35,854 bases of DNA from UBA5189 sp035631615 (GTDB taxonomy: Bacteria > Chloroflexota > Limnocylindria > Limnocylindrales > CSP1-4): NCBI GenBank assembly GCA_035631615.1, contig DASQIK010000031.1, forward strand, positions 1-35,854. The letters are read 5' to 3'. Positions 22,326 through 31,969 of the stretch are shown one piece after another (the first letter of the stretch is position 1; every line of letters begins with the position of its first letter). The notes beneath the pieces are model-generated. The model did no database searches. It was not told where the DNA came from and saw only the letters and a program-made list of their open reading frames with translations. A program made the position numbers and the translations under genes.

Positions 22326-23968
22326 CTGGCCGCCGCCAGTCGCCCGTTGACCTTCCACACCGCAGTGTTGCCTCCGCTCGCGACGACGGTCATGTCGAAC
22401 TGGCGCGTGAGCTCATCCGTGTCGCCGCCGGCGAGCCGGATGACGTAGACGGGCCGGGTGCCAAGGTAGCGATTGATGACGTCGGGCGCCCGCCCGAGGC
22501 CGAGGTCGAGCATGGTCCGGTCGTCGATGATGTCGATGTCGGGCCGCAGGCCCTCCACCTTCTGGGCGTACCACAGCGGCGTCGAGGTGCTCCACCAGCT
22601 GACGAGGACCGCGCCCTGCGCGACGGCCGGCAGGGCCTCGTTCAGCCACACTTGGGCCTCCGTCGCGCGCGACCGGTCCGCGGCGTGCCGACGGGCATCC
22701 AGGCCCGCGAGGGTCGGCACCAGGATCACGGCGCCGATGATCGCGGCGGCGAGGGCGGGCGCGGCGCGGAACCCCGGGATGGCAAGGCGGGCGTCCGCGG
22801 CAGTCGCTCCGCCGCGGGCCATCACGGCGACCGCATCGGCCGCGAGGTCCGCGAGCTCCGCTGCGAGGATCCCCAGCCACAGCCAGGCCCACAGCACGGG
22901 CCCGAGGTAGTAGCGCTCGATGTCGGCGTTCGCGTACGCCTGGTTGAACAGGACGGTGATGACCAGCGCGAGGCCGGTCAGCAGTGTGAACCGCGGCGCT
23001 CGCTTCGCCGCGACGATGAACGCCGGTGGGATCGCGAGCGCCAGCAGGCCGAACTGCGCATTGGCGAGGGTCACGAGGTGGTCGAGCTTCGTCGGGAGAC
23101 CGGCGAGCGGGTCGCCCAGTGAGCCCCGGAACTGCTCGGCGAGCGCGATGTACCAGAACCCGTCCCACGTGGCCGGCCGGCCGTAGATCAGGGGTGCCGG
23201 CAAGATCCCGCCGCGGATCGGCAGCTCCAGAAACACGAGCACGACCGTCGCGACGACCGCCGCGGCACCGGTGAGGAGGAACCGCGGCCGGCGCCAGATG
23301 TCCGGCTCCACCGACAGGACGTACAGGCCGATCGGCGGGATGAGCAGCAGGGTCAGCGAGTGGTTGCCCGCCGCCAGGCCGAACAGGATCGCGGCGACGA
23401 TCAGCCGCCGATCGACACGGCGGCGATCAGCCGGGGTTGGCGGCACCGCGGGCGCCGCCGCCGTCTCGGGGGTCCCCGCCGGCGGGCCCGCACGTTCGCG
23501 TTCGCGCAGCTCCCGGCGACCCTGCTCCCACCAGGCGAGCGCGAGGAGCAGCAGGGCAACGAACATGAGGTGGATCGGGTGGGGATCGGCCCGCGTCGCG
23601 TTGAGCCAGACGACCGGGGTCAACGCCAGGCCGAGGCCCGTGGCGACGCCGATGATCGTCGAGCCCGTCAGGCGCCGGACCAGGGCGACCGTGGCCGCCG
23701 CCGCGACCGCCACGGCGATCAGTGACAGGACCGTGACGCGGAACGCCGGCTCGCCGATCGGGGTGAGCAGGATGTTGCCCAGGAAGCCCAGCAGCACGTA
23801 TGTCGGATAGCCGGTCGGATGGGCCGTGCCCATGATCGGCAGGACCGTCTGGAACTCGCCGGTGTCCCAGAACGCGACGCCCGGCATCAGCCCGGACCAG
23901 GCATTCACGACCACGAGCGCGGCCACGACGAAGGGCGCCGCGAGGGCCAGGCGCCGCGCGGTCACCAT
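22322..23968 (-). CDS. DUF2723-family GT-C glycosyltransferase (TMEM260-like)
   Basis: A 548-residue polytopic protein. The DUF2723 signature is at the N-terminus: FWDTGEFQTVLPIMGTAHPTGYPTYVLLG, here recognisable as DTGEFQ and HPTGYP, in the first extracytoplasmic loop after TM1. About ten further hydrophobic segments follow (GLALTPVVWLNATRADPH, GLAAGNHSLTLLLIPPIGL), with a variable cytoplasmic Ala/Pro loop, and a C-terminal soluble domain of about 130 residues (VWLNEALPAVAQGAVLVSWW, RPVYVIRLAGG). Family knowledge: human TMEM260 is a protein O-mannosyltransferase with this domain. Start ATG 23968 overlaps the upstream stop by 7 bases. The substrate here is unknown. Confidence 0.83.
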   Translation of the reverse strand: MVTARRLALAAPFVVAALVVVNAWSGLMPGVAFWDTGEFQTVLPIMGTAHPTGYPTYVLLGFLGNILLTPIGEPAFRVTVLSLIAVAVAAAATVALVRRLTGSTIIGVATGLGLALTPVVWLNATRADPHPIHLMFVALLLLALAWWEQGRRELRERERAGPPAGTPETAAAPAVPPTPADRRRVDRRLIVAAILFGLAAGNHSLTLLLIPPIGLYVLSVEPDIWRRPRFLLTGAAAVVATVVLVFLELPIRGGILPAPLIYGRPATWDGFWYIALAEQFRGSLGDPLAGLPTKLDHLVTLANAQFGLLALAIPPAFIVAAKRAPRFTLLTGLALVITVLFNQAYANADIERYYLGPVLWAWLWLGILAAELADLAADAVAVMARGGATAADARLAIPGFRAAPALAAAIIGAVILVPTLAGLDARRHAADRSRATEAQVWLNEALPAVAQGAVLVSWWSTSTPLWYAQKVEGLRPDIDIIDDRTMLDLGLGRAPDVINRYLGTRPVYVIRLAGGDTDELTRQFDMTVVASGGNTAVWKVNGRLAAAR

Positions 23969-25428
23969 CCGAGAATGTTGCCCCAGATCACGCCCCACAG
24001 GTTGATCGCGACCGACGCGGCCACCAATCCGAATCCGAGCCACCGGACACCGCCCCGGCGCGCCATGCCGAGGGCGACGAGGGGCAGCGCGAAGACCACG
24101 AAGTCGTTGCTGAACCGGTAGCCGAACTGGACCCAGCCCTGGCTGAAGTGCATCAGGTTGATGAACGCGATCGCGATGACCGCGAGGTACGAGCCCGCGA
24201 CCAGTCGGGAGCGACGCGACCGGAGCGCGAAGAACGCCAGCAGGTAGGCCGGGCTCGTCAGGAGGATGCTCATCCCGATCTGTCGCGGTGCCGCGAGCGG
24301 GCATTGCTTGTCGAACAGGCCACGCTCCGTGTCGCCGCCCGTGCACAGGGCCTGGCTGCCGAAGGTGATGTACGCGCTGTCGTTGGCCGGGGCGATCGCC
24401 GGGGTCGAGAGGAACATGATGCCCAGGTTCTGGATGAGATAGCGCGGATCCTCGATGCCCCAGTCGGCGTGGTAGTCGAGGGTCGGGTAGCCGTTGGCCT
24501 CGCGCTGGTACTGCCAGTCGTAGCCGGGATGGAAGACGTGCCCGGTCGTCGCGACGTTGTAGAGGAGCAGCAGCCCGACCGGCAGCGCCGTGCCGAGCCC
24601 GGCCGACACGGAGCGCCGCACCCACGTCCCGCCGCCGCCGACGAGCATGAAGAACGGCGCCCCGAACAGCACTGACAGGCGCGCCGTGCAGGCGAGCCCG
24701 AAGAGCAGGCCGGCGATGACCTGGGGCCGGTTGAGGAGGGCCAGGGGACGCCGCAGCTGGTCCGCCAGGGACCGTGCAAGCACCCTGGGCGGCGACAGCT
24801 GGTCGACCTCGGCGTCGGCGCCCCGGTCGGCCCCGAGCGCCACGCCCACCGCGCCGAGGATGAACCCGACCGCGACCACATGGGCGAAGAACCACGTCGT
24901 GCCCAGCTGTGCCGCGTACCAGAGCACCGTCCCGAACGCGAAGAAGACCGTGGTCGCAAGCCGGATCCGGCGCGAGACGGGCAGGCGGCCGAGCGCCCAC
25001 CACGCGACCCCGACGTCGATGGCTCCGACGAGGACGGACACGGCCCGGATGTCGGTCGCCAGCCCCCACATGGCGACGAACGGCACGAGCACGATCGCCG
25101 GCAGCGGCGGGAACGGCAGGAGGCCGCCGGTCGTCGTGGGGTCACCGGTCAGCTGGGCCAGGGGGTAGATGTCCTGCATCCAGTCGTTGCCCCGCGGAAA
25201 CCCGCCCGCGTTGACCGGATAGTCGATGACCGCCCTGCCGTGGAGGAACGCGAGCGCCTGCCAGACGAAATGGTTGTAGAAGCGGTCGCTGCCCGGGAGC
25301 CAGTAGGCGGCGAGCGCAGCCGCCATCAGCCCACCCCCGATGAGGAGCGCGGGTAGGCGGTCGACCCAGCCGAACAGGACGTCGAGGCCACGGGAGCCCG
25401 CGGCGCCCTCTGCTACGCTCCCAAGCAC
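23962..25428 (-). CDS. Polytopic membrane protein, probable GT-C glycosyltransferase
   Basis: About 488 residues with roughly 11-12 hydrophobic segments. The layout (FYNHFVWQALAFLHGRAVIDYP in the first loop, LLPFPPLPAIVLVPFVAMWG, then paired helices LVGAIDVGVAWWALGRLPVS and GTVLWYAAQLGTTWFFAHVV) resembles ArnT-like or GT39-like membrane glycosyltransferases, and a large loop carries HPGYDWQYQREANGYPTLDYH and an isolated pair of cysteines (ALCTGG, KQCPLA). I do not find a decisive catalytic motif. Start GTG 25428 (MLGSVAEGAAGSRGL) is the first plausible start before the divergent 25458 gene. It heads the three-gene minus-strand operon. Confidence 0.65.
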   Translation of the reverse strand: MLGSVAEGAAGSRGLDVLFGWVDRLPALLIGGGLMAAALAAYWLPGSDRFYNHFVWQALAFLHGRAVIDYPVNAGGFPRGNDWMQDIYPLAQLTGDPTTTGGLLPFPPLPAIVLVPFVAMWGLATDIRAVSVLVGAIDVGVAWWALGRLPVSRRIRLATTVFFAFGTVLWYAAQLGTTWFFAHVVAVGFILGAVGVALGADRGADAEVDQLSPPRVLARSLADQLRRPLALLNRPQVIAGLLFGLACTARLSVLFGAPFFMLVGGGGTWVRRSVSAGLGTALPVGLLLLYNVATTGHVFHPGYDWQYQREANGYPTLDYHADWGIEDPRYLIQNLGIMFLSTPAIAPANDSAYITFGSQALCTGGDTERGLFDKQCPLAAPRQIGMSILLTSPAYLLAFFALRSRRSRLVAGSYLAVIAIAFINLMHFSQGWVQFGYRFSNDFVVFALPLVALGMARRGGVRWLGFGLVAASVAINLWGVIWGNILGW

Positions 25429-25457
25429 CTCATCGCTCGCTGGAGACCGAACGCGTC

Positions 25458-28400
25458 TTGAGTGTCCCCGCAATCGGTGAGCCCGACCCGCACAGGGCGG
25501 AGCCATCGCGGACCGGGTTCGGGGACGCCGCGGCCGGCATCCTCGTCCTGCTGGGCCTGGGGCTCGCCCTTCGGATCATCATCCTACGCCTCATTCCCGG
25601 CTCCGGGTTCGGTGTCGACCTCGCGTCGTTCCAGTTCTGGGCGAGCAACCTGGCCCACGACGGGCTGTCCGGGTTCTACGGGCGCGACTTCTTCCACGAC
25701 TACACGCCGGGCTACCTGTACGTGCTGTGGATCGTCGGCGGCATCGGCAACCTGGTGGGTGGCGTCGGTGACCTGATCAAGATCCCCCCGATCCTCGCGG
25801 ATCTCGCCCTCGGCTACCTCGTCTGGTCGATGACGCGCGAGCTCGGCGGCAGCGAGCGCGCCGCCCGGATCGGGGCAGCGCTCGTGATCTTCAACCCGGT
25901 CACGTGGTTCGACAGCACGGTCTGGGGCCAGGTGGACTCGGTCGGCGTGGTCGTCCTGCTTCTCGCGCTGCGCGAGCTGTGGCGCGACCGGCCCGAGCGG
26001 GCCGCCGTCCTCGCGACGCTCGCCGCCCTGATCAAGCCGCAGCTGGGCATCCTCATCCCGCTGGTGGCCATCGTGGTCATCCGCCGCGCATTCTGGCCCG
26101 AGGGCGGCTACGGCGCCGATGGCGAGCCGGAGCCGCGCAGGACGACGACCGCCTGGGAGCGGCGCGTCCGCGGACCGATCCGCGTCGTGACCACCGCGCT
26201 GGCCGGCCTCCTGACCGCGATCCTCGTGTCGCTGCCGTTCGGGCTCAGCTTCCCGGGGCTCGTCGCCCAGATCTTCAAGGCCGCGGCAGGCTATCCGTAC
26301 CTGTCCGTCAACGCGTTCAACCCCTGGGCGCTCCTGACCCAGGCGGCCTCCGACGGCCACGACCAGAGCATCGCGCTGACGCGCACGTGGGTCTGCGACG
26401 CGACGATCACGCCCTCGCCGCCCGGCGACTTCCGAATCGGCGACTGGGTCATCTGGAGCTGGCCGGCGAGCACGACGACGTGCCCGGTCGGCGTGGACAT
26501 CGGTGCGTTTCCGGCCGTGCTCGTCGGATCGGTCCTGTTCGTGATCGCGGCGGCGATCGTGGTCTGGCTGGTGGGCCGGCGGCCGGATCGAATCACCATG
26601 CTCGTCGCCCTCGCCGTGCTCGCCCTGGCCTTCTTCGACCTGCCGACGCGGGTCCACGAGCGGTACCTGTTCCCGCTCGCCGCGATCGGGGCCATCCTCG
26701 CCGCCGTGTCGCTGCGGTGGCGGATCGCGTACGTGCTGTCGGCAGCGGCGACGTTCGCGAACATGTACGTCGTCCTCACGACCTACTACCCGAACAACCC
26801 CCAGATCAGCGACTGGCTCGGGATCGGGCAGGAGCTGGCATTGCCGTGGGGCGTCGCGATCGCGTCGGTCATCCAGGCCGCGATCCTCGGCTGGGCCTTC
26901 TTCCAGCTGCGCGACGAGGCGACCGAGGGGCTGGCCGAGGACGTCGAGCTCGCCGGTCGCGGCGGTGTCGGACGACCGTTGCTGCGCAACTGGTTCCGGC
27001 GTCCGGCGATCGCATCGGCGGCGGCCGACTTCCACGACTTCGACGAGCTCGACGCGGCCCATGACGCCCTGCCCGCGGCGTCAAGCGCCCCCGCCGGCTG
27101 GACGAACACCTCGATCGGGCCCGCACCTGCCCCGGCCGCCGCGGAAGCCGGGGCCGCAGGCGCCGTCACGCTGCTGCCTGCCTGGGAGACGACCCGGGAC
27201 GCCGGGGCGCTCGGTCCGTGGGCCTGGTTCCGCGCGCGCCTCAACGACACCCCGGTCCGAGCGGACCGGACGAGGCTCCTCGAACGCGAGCGGGGCGGCC
27301 GCCTCGACAAGCTCGACCTGTGGGTCCTCGTCGTCCTGGCGATCGCGATGTTCACCGTCCGGATGTGGCGCCTGGACGAGCCCTACCAGATGCACTTCGA
27401 CGAGGTCTACCACCCGCGGACGGCGACGGAGTTCCTGCAGTACTGGAAGTACGGCATCTCGCACGACATCTACGAGTGGACCCACCCGCACCTCGCCAAG
27501 TACGCCATGGCGCTCGGGCTGGTCACCCTCGGCGAGGACCATGTCAGCTCGCGCAGCCAGCTCGGCGCGCCCGTCGTCGATGCAGTGATCGAGCCACGCC
27601 GTGACGACGGGCTCGATCCGACCCAGGTCCAGGGCGACCGGCTGTGGGTGGCGACCGGGACCGAGGTCCGCGCCTACGACCTCGCCACTCGGGACCTCGC
27701 CGGCACGCTTGCACTGTCGGGTGCGGTCGCGGTTGCGTACGACCCTTCCGGTCACGCGCTGTACGTCGGCACCCGCACCGGCGAGATCCGGATCGTGGAC
27801 GTCGGCAACCTCGACGCGAGCCGGCGCGGCCCGCCGGGCGCGGTCGATTCGCGCGCGTTCATGAACGTCGGCGGCCCGATCCAGCAGCTGTACGTGACCC
27901 GCGACGGGACCCGGCTCGCCGCGGTGCTCGCCCCGGGCTTCGGCTCGACGGACGCGAGCCGGAGCACGATCGTCGTCATCGACACGGGCGCCGCGGCGGA
28001 GCTGGGCCGGCCCGCGCTCGACGGCGTGACCCAGCTGACGGCAGGCTTCAGCGACCATCGAATCGCCGTCGGGACATCGAACGGCATCGCGTTCATCGAC
28101 GAGACCTCCGGGACGGTCAGCGAGACGTTCGACGTCGGTGGCGCGGTCAAGGGCCTCGTCGGCATCAACAACATCCAGGACGACCCGCTGTACGCGTCGG
28201 TGGCGACGAAGGACGGCCCGAAGGTCGCGGTCGTCATCGCCAAGACCGGCGACACCCCGCCGACACACCTGTCCCAGTCGTTCACGCTCCCCGGGGAGAC
28301 CGCGGGGCGCGCGTACTACGACCTCGCGTCGGAGATGGTCCACATCGAGGGCGCCGTGCAGACATCCGACGGCACCCCCGGCGCGGACACGATCTACGTG

Positions 28401-30788
28401 ATCGAGCCGCACGGCAACGCCGTCTACGCGGACGCGACGCTTGGCCAGGGCAGCCCGGTGCCCGTCGCGATGGTCCTCGACCAGAACCAGGACTACCCAT
28501 CGTCCGATCGGGAGCAGCTGCTCGCCTTCGACGCTGGTGGTGGTGTGGCGGCGATCGAGATCGGGCGGCACGCGTACGCCTGGCGCGTGCCCGGGGTGGT
28601 CGCCGGGGTGCTGATGTTCATCTTCCTGTACATCCTCGCCCGGCTGCTGTTCCGGCGTCGCTCGATCGCCGTGATCCTCGGGCTCGTCGTCCTGGTCGAC
28701 GGGATGCTCTTCGCCCAGAGCCGGATCGGGATGAACGATTCGTACGTCGGGCTCGGGATCGTCGCCGCGTACACGATCTTCACGTGGCTGTGGCTCCATC
28801 CCGGCAACTCGCGGCGCCACTGGGTGGCGTTCGCGATCGGGGTGCCCCTGATGGGTGCCTTCCTCGGCTTCGCGCTGGCGTCGAAGTGGGTCGCCGCCTA
28901 TGCGATCGGCGGCCTCGGGCTGCTCGTCCTGACCCGGAGCGCGCTCGGGCGGCTGCTGCTGATCATCGGGTTGCTTGGGCTCACGACCGCGCTGGGCTAC
29001 GTCGCGATCTCGGTCCCCGCGGGCCAGGACGGGGGCAACTACGTCTTCCTCGCGATCATGATCGGCCTCGTGCTCGTGGCGGTGCTCGCCAACGTCATCC
29101 ACCCGATCGCCTGGACGCTCGAGGAGCTGCGCTTCGCGGTTGGCACGCCCATCGCCCTCGGGCTCCTGGCGGTCCTGTGGGGTCTCCGCGCCGGCGACGC
29201 GACGGTCCTGCTCACGCTCGGCTCCGTGGCGGTCTCCCCGATCGTGCTCGGGCTCCTCGGCTTCCTGGTGAGCGCGGTCGCGTACGTCGCGTTCTACCTC
29301 GTCGGGCGGCTCGGATTCGGGCCGCTCGCGCCGCTGCGGACCCCGGATGACCCGACCGCGATCCTCGACGCTCCGGCCGAGGCGCCGGTCGGCTGGCTGC
29401 GGCTCGGGACGGGCTTCGGGCTGCCCGCGATCTGGCTGGTCGTGGGCCTGCTGGTGATCCCGATCGGCCTGTACATCCTGTCGTACGTGCCGTGGGCCTA
29501 CGTCGAGAACCATCAGCTGTTCGACAGCTGGCCGGTGGGGCACACGGGCCAGACGCTGGTCCAGCTCACCCAGGCGATGTACGACTACCACAACAACCTG
29601 TCGAGCGCGCACCCCGCCTCATCGCCGTGGTGGGCGTGGACGTTCGACCTCAAGCCCGTCTGGTTCTACGAGGAGGGCTTCGCCGGCGGCACCTCGGCGT
29701 CGATCTACGACGCCGGCAACCTCGTGTCCTGGTGGCTCGGCGTGCCCGCCCTGGCGTTCGTCGTCTGGCAGGCATTCAAGCGCCGCAGCGCGGCGCTGAC
29801 GCTGATCGCGATCGGGTTCGCGGCGCAATGGCTCTCGTGGGCACGCATCGACAGGGCGGCGTTCCAGTACCACTACTACACGTCACTGCCGTTCGTGTTC
29901 CTGGCCCTGGCGTACTTTCTCGCCGAGCTCTGGCACGGCACATCGCGCAGGATCTGGCTGTTCGCCCGGCTTTCCGGCGCCGGGCTCGTGCTGCTGCCGT
30001 CCGCCCTGTGGGTGCTCGATCGGCCGCTGTGTGCGGTGGTGCGGGTCACCGACATCGTTCCCAACTCGCAGGCATGCCCGGCGATGATTCCGGACGTGAC
30101 CATCCAGCCGCGGGCGATTGCCATCGCGGTGATCATCGGCGTCGGGGTCCTGCTGCTCCTGCGCGAGCTCCTGTCCGTGGGCGAGGAGGACGAGCCGGCC
30201 GAGCTCGACGACGAGCGCGCCGCCGGCGGCTGGCGCGGCCTCCTGGCGCGCCTCGGGCTCGGGAGCCGGTGGGCGAACGCCGCGGCGATCAGCATCGTGA
30301 CGACGATCGCGTTCATCGCCGCCTCCGCCCTGATCCCGGACGCGAGGGGCTTCACCCTCACCAACATCCCGGTGGAGCCGATCGCGCTGATCGTGCTGGT
30401 TGCCCTCACGCCCGTGGCGGCGTACGTCGCCACGGCGCGCGATTCACGTCGCTTCGTGCTCGGTGCGCTGGCCGCGATGGCGGTCTGGTTCGTCGTCTGG
30501 TACCCGAACATCTCGGCGCTGCCGTTGCCGGCCGCGCTCCACAACGCGTACCAGGGCTTCCTGCCGACCTACCTGTACCCGTTCCAGTTCTGGGTACTCC
30601 AGGGCACGCGGGCGGCGGCGCCGCCGCTGTTCGCGATCGGCCCGGCGTTCATGCTCGCGTCGCTGACCTTCATGGCCGTCGTCGTCGGGTACAGCGCGTG
30701 GTCGTGGCGGGTCGCGCTGGCGGAGCGCCGGCTCGATGCCCTCGCGGCCCCGGACGACCGGCCCGGCGCGGCCGCCGGGGCAGACTAG
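25458..30788 (+). CDS. Giant fusion: Gpi18-like mannosyltransferase + protein O-mannosyltransferase with inserted propeller domain
   Basis: 1776 residues, about 25-30 membrane segments. (1) Residues 1-480 resemble COG5542/Gpi18-type GT-C enzymes: D54 in FGVDLASFQFWA, DYTPGYLY (81-88), WGQVDS (156-161), KPQ (193-195), TRVHERYLFPLAAIG (about 397-411). (2) A cytoplasmic linker (485-600) is Ala/Pro-rich. (3) Residues 615-700 begin a PMT (GT39): the DE motif D648-E649 in MHFDEVYHP, then HPH (676-678). (4) Residues about 705-1035 are a soluble, repeat-rich beta structure (LWVATGTEVRAYDLATRDL, LYVGTRTGEIRIVDVGNL, GTSNGIAFIDETSGTVSETF) best read as a propeller. (5) The PMT core resumes at 1038 (RHAYAWRVPGVVAGVLMF, then FAQSRIGMNDSYVGLG at about 1085-1100), and later ASSPWWAWTFDLKPVWF and RAAFQYHYYTSLPFVF match PMT C-terminal motifs. 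TTG 25458 is the only start that fits; GGAG lies 12 bases upstream. Confidence 0.85.
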   Translation: MSVPAIGEPDPHRAEPSRTGFGDAAAGILVLLGLGLALRIIILRLIPGSGFGVDLASFQFWASNLAHDGLSGFYGRDFFHDYTPGYLYVLWIVGGIGNLVGGVGDLIKIPPILADLALGYLVWSMTRELGGSERAARIGAALVIFNPVTWFDSTVWGQVDSVGVVVLLLALRELWRDRPERAAVLATLAALIKPQLGILIPLVAIVVIRRAFWPEGGYGADGEPEPRRTTTAWERRVRGPIRVVTTALAGLLTAILVSLPFGLSFPGLVAQIFKAAAGYPYLSVNAFNPWALLTQAASDGHDQSIALTRTWVCDATITPSPPGDFRIGDWVIWSWPASTTTCPVGVDIGAFPAVLVGSVLFVIAAAIVVWLVGRRPDRITMLVALAVLALAFFDLPTRVHERYLFPLAAIGAILAAVSLRWRIAYVLSAAATFANMYVVLTTYYPNNPQISDWLGIGQELALPWGVAIASVIQAAILGWAFFQLRDEATEGLAEDVELAGRGGVGRPLLRNWFRRPAIASAAADFHDFDELDAAHDALPAASSAPAGWTNTSIGPAPAPAAAEAGAAGAVTLLPAWETTRDAGALGPWAWFRARLNDTPVRADRTRLLERERGGRLDKLDLWVLVVLAIAMFTVRMWRLDEPYQMHFDEVYHPRTATEFLQYWKYGISHDIYEWTHPHLAKYAMALGLVTLGEDHVSSRSQLGAPVVDAVIEPRRDDGLDPTQVQGDRLWVATGTEVRAYDLATRDLAGTLALSGAVAVAYDPSGHALYVGTRTGEIRIVDVGNLDASRRGPPGAVDSRAFMNVGGPIQQLYVTRDGTRLAAVLAPGFGSTDASRSTIVVIDTGAAAELGRPALDGVTQLTAGFSDHRIAVGTSNGIAFIDETSGTVSETFDVGGAVKGLVGINNIQDDPLYASVATKDGPKVAVVIAKTGDTPPTHLSQSFTLPGETAGRAYYDLASEMVHIEGAVQTSDGTPGADTIYVIEPHGNAVYADATLGQGSPVPVAMVLDQNQDYPSSDREQLLAFDAGGGVAAIEIGRHAYAWRVPGVVAGVLMFIFLYILARLLFRRRSIAVILGLVVLVDGMLFAQSRIGMNDSYVGLGIVAAYTIFTWLWLHPGNSRRHWVAFAIGVPLMGAFLGFALASKWVAAYAIGGLGLLVLTRSALGRLLLIIGLLGLTTALGYVAISVPAGQDGGNYVFLAIMIGLVLVAVLANVIHPIAWTLEELRFAVGTPIALGLLAVLWGLRAGDATVLLTLGSVAVSPIVLGLLGFLVSAVAYVAFYLVGRLGFGPLAPLRTPDDPTAILDAPAEAPVGWLRLGTGFGLPAIWLVVGLLVIPIGLYILSYVPWAYVENHQLFDSWPVGHTGQTLVQLTQAMYDYHNNLSSAHPASSPWWAWTFDLKPVWFYEEGFAGGTSASIYDAGNLVSWWLGVPALAFVVWQAFKRRSAALTLIAIGFAAQWLSWARIDRAAFQYHYYTSLPFVFLALAYFLAELWHGTSRRIWLFARLSGAGLVLLPSALWVLDRPLCAVVRVTDIVPNSQACPAMIPDVTIQPRAIAIAVIIGVGVLLLLRELLSVGEEDEPAELDDERAAGGWRGLLARLGLGSRWANAAAISIVTTIAFIAASALIPDARGFTLTNIPVEPIALIVLVALTPVAAYVATARDSRRFVLGALAAMAVWFVVWYPNISALPLPAALHNAYQGFLPTYLYPFQFWVLQGTRAAAPPLFAIGPAFMLASLTFMAVVVGYSAWSWRVALAERRLDALAAPDDRPGAAAGAD

Positions 30789-31969
30789 GCGAGGAGCAGC
30801 GGCGTCCGCGGTGACGGCGGCACGTCGGCGTGGAAGCCCTCGGGCAGCTGGCCCTGGGCGGCCAGGCGCCGGATCACGAACCCGTAGTAATCCTCGACCT
30901 TGGCGGTGACGCGCGGCCAGCTGAACTCCTCGGCGCGCTCGAGGCCGGAGCGGGCCATTGCCTCGCGCCTCTCGTCGTCGCCGAGCAGCTGCGCGAGCGC
31001 GCCGGCGATCAGCTTCGGCTTCCCGGGCGGCACGAGGAGCGCCTCGCGGTCGCGCCGGACGACGCCCTTGTAGCCGTGGATGTCGCTGCACACGATCGAG
31101 GTGCCCGCGGCCATGGCCTCGAGCAGCACGATCCCGAACGACTCGCGGCCCGTCGCCGGGGAGCAGTACACGTCGGCGGTCTTGAACAGCGCGTCCCGCT
31201 CGTCGTCGCTGACCCGGCCCAGGAACTCCACGCCACCGAGCTTGCGGGTCATGAGGTAGCGGCGCATCTCCCTCTCCTGCGGCCCGCCGCCGACCACGAG
31301 GAGCCGGCACTGGCAGCCGGTCTTGCGCAGGATCCGGTACGCCTTGAGCAGGTCGAGCAGGCCTTTCCGCGCCTCGAACCGGCCCACGAACAGGATGTTC
31401 TTGGTCCCATCCTGCCAGCGGGCGATCGGCACGGCGCGCTGGAAGCGGGCGACGTCGACGCCGTTCGGGATCACCTTGTAGTCGCCCGGAAAGAAGCGCT
31501 CGACGAAGTGGCGTGCCGCGGCCGACACCGCGATCCGGCCGTGGATCCGCCCCACCGACGGGCGCATGAGCCGCGACCCGATCTGGTACGCGGGCGAGAA
31601 GCCGCCGAAGGCGTGGAAGGTCGCCACGTTCACGCTGCTCGACAGCCCCAGGACGACGAGGGACAGGAACGGCACGAACGGCTCGTGGAAGTGGAGCAGG
31701 TCGAACTGCTCGCGATCGAGGACATCGTGGACCTGGGACAGGAACCGCGGCGAGACCGTGATCGTCCCGACCGATCCGTTGGCGGGCATCGAGAAGCCCT
31801 TGCCGATCCGGATGATGTCGCCCTCCGAGGCACGCTGGAGGCCATGGCTGCTGGTCAGGATCCGGACGTCGTGGCCGCGCAGGCGCAGGTTCTCGTACAG
31901 GTACCGGACGTGCTGGTTGACGCCGCCCGGGAGCGGGTACACGTACGGCGTGACGAGGCCGATCTTCAT
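30785..31969 (-). CDS. GT4 glycosyltransferase, PimA-like (phosphatidylinositol mannosyltransferase type)
   Basis: 394-residue GT-B enzyme. PimA-type features: GGVNQHVR (15-22, beside the acceptor/donor site), HFHEPFVPFLSL (about 93-104), ATFHAF (116-121), GRF-EARKG with R197 and K202, and the GT4 E-x7-E pair E276-E284 in GRESFGIVLLEAMAAGT. PimA adds the first mannose to phosphatidylinositol on the cytoplasmic face. The operon (inositol-phosphate synthase, two acyltransferases) supports that acceptor. ATG 31969 overlaps the PHP stop (ATGA). The gene converges on the giant fusion: stop codons share CTAG 30785-30788. Other GT4 functions (glycolipid or teichoic-type sugars) cannot be excluded. 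Confidence 0.82.
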   Translation of the reverse strand: MKIGLVTPYVYPLPGGVNQHVRYLYENLRLRGHDVRILTSSHGLQRASEGDIIRIGKGFSMPANGSVGTITVSPRFLSQVHDVLDREQFDLLHFHEPFVPFLSLVVLGLSSSVNVATFHAFGGFSPAYQIGSRLMRPSVGRIHGRIAVSAAARHFVERFFPGDYKVIPNGVDVARFQRAVPIARWQDGTKNILFVGRFEARKGLLDLLKAYRILRKTGCQCRLLVVGGGPQEREMRRYLMTRKLGGVEFLGRVSDDERDALFKTADVYCSPATGRESFGIVLLEAMAAGTSIVCSDIHGYKGVVRRDREALLVPPGKPKLIAGALAQLLGDDERREAMARSGLERAEEFSWPRVTAKVEDYYGFVIRRLAAQGQLPEGFHADVPPSPRTPLLLA

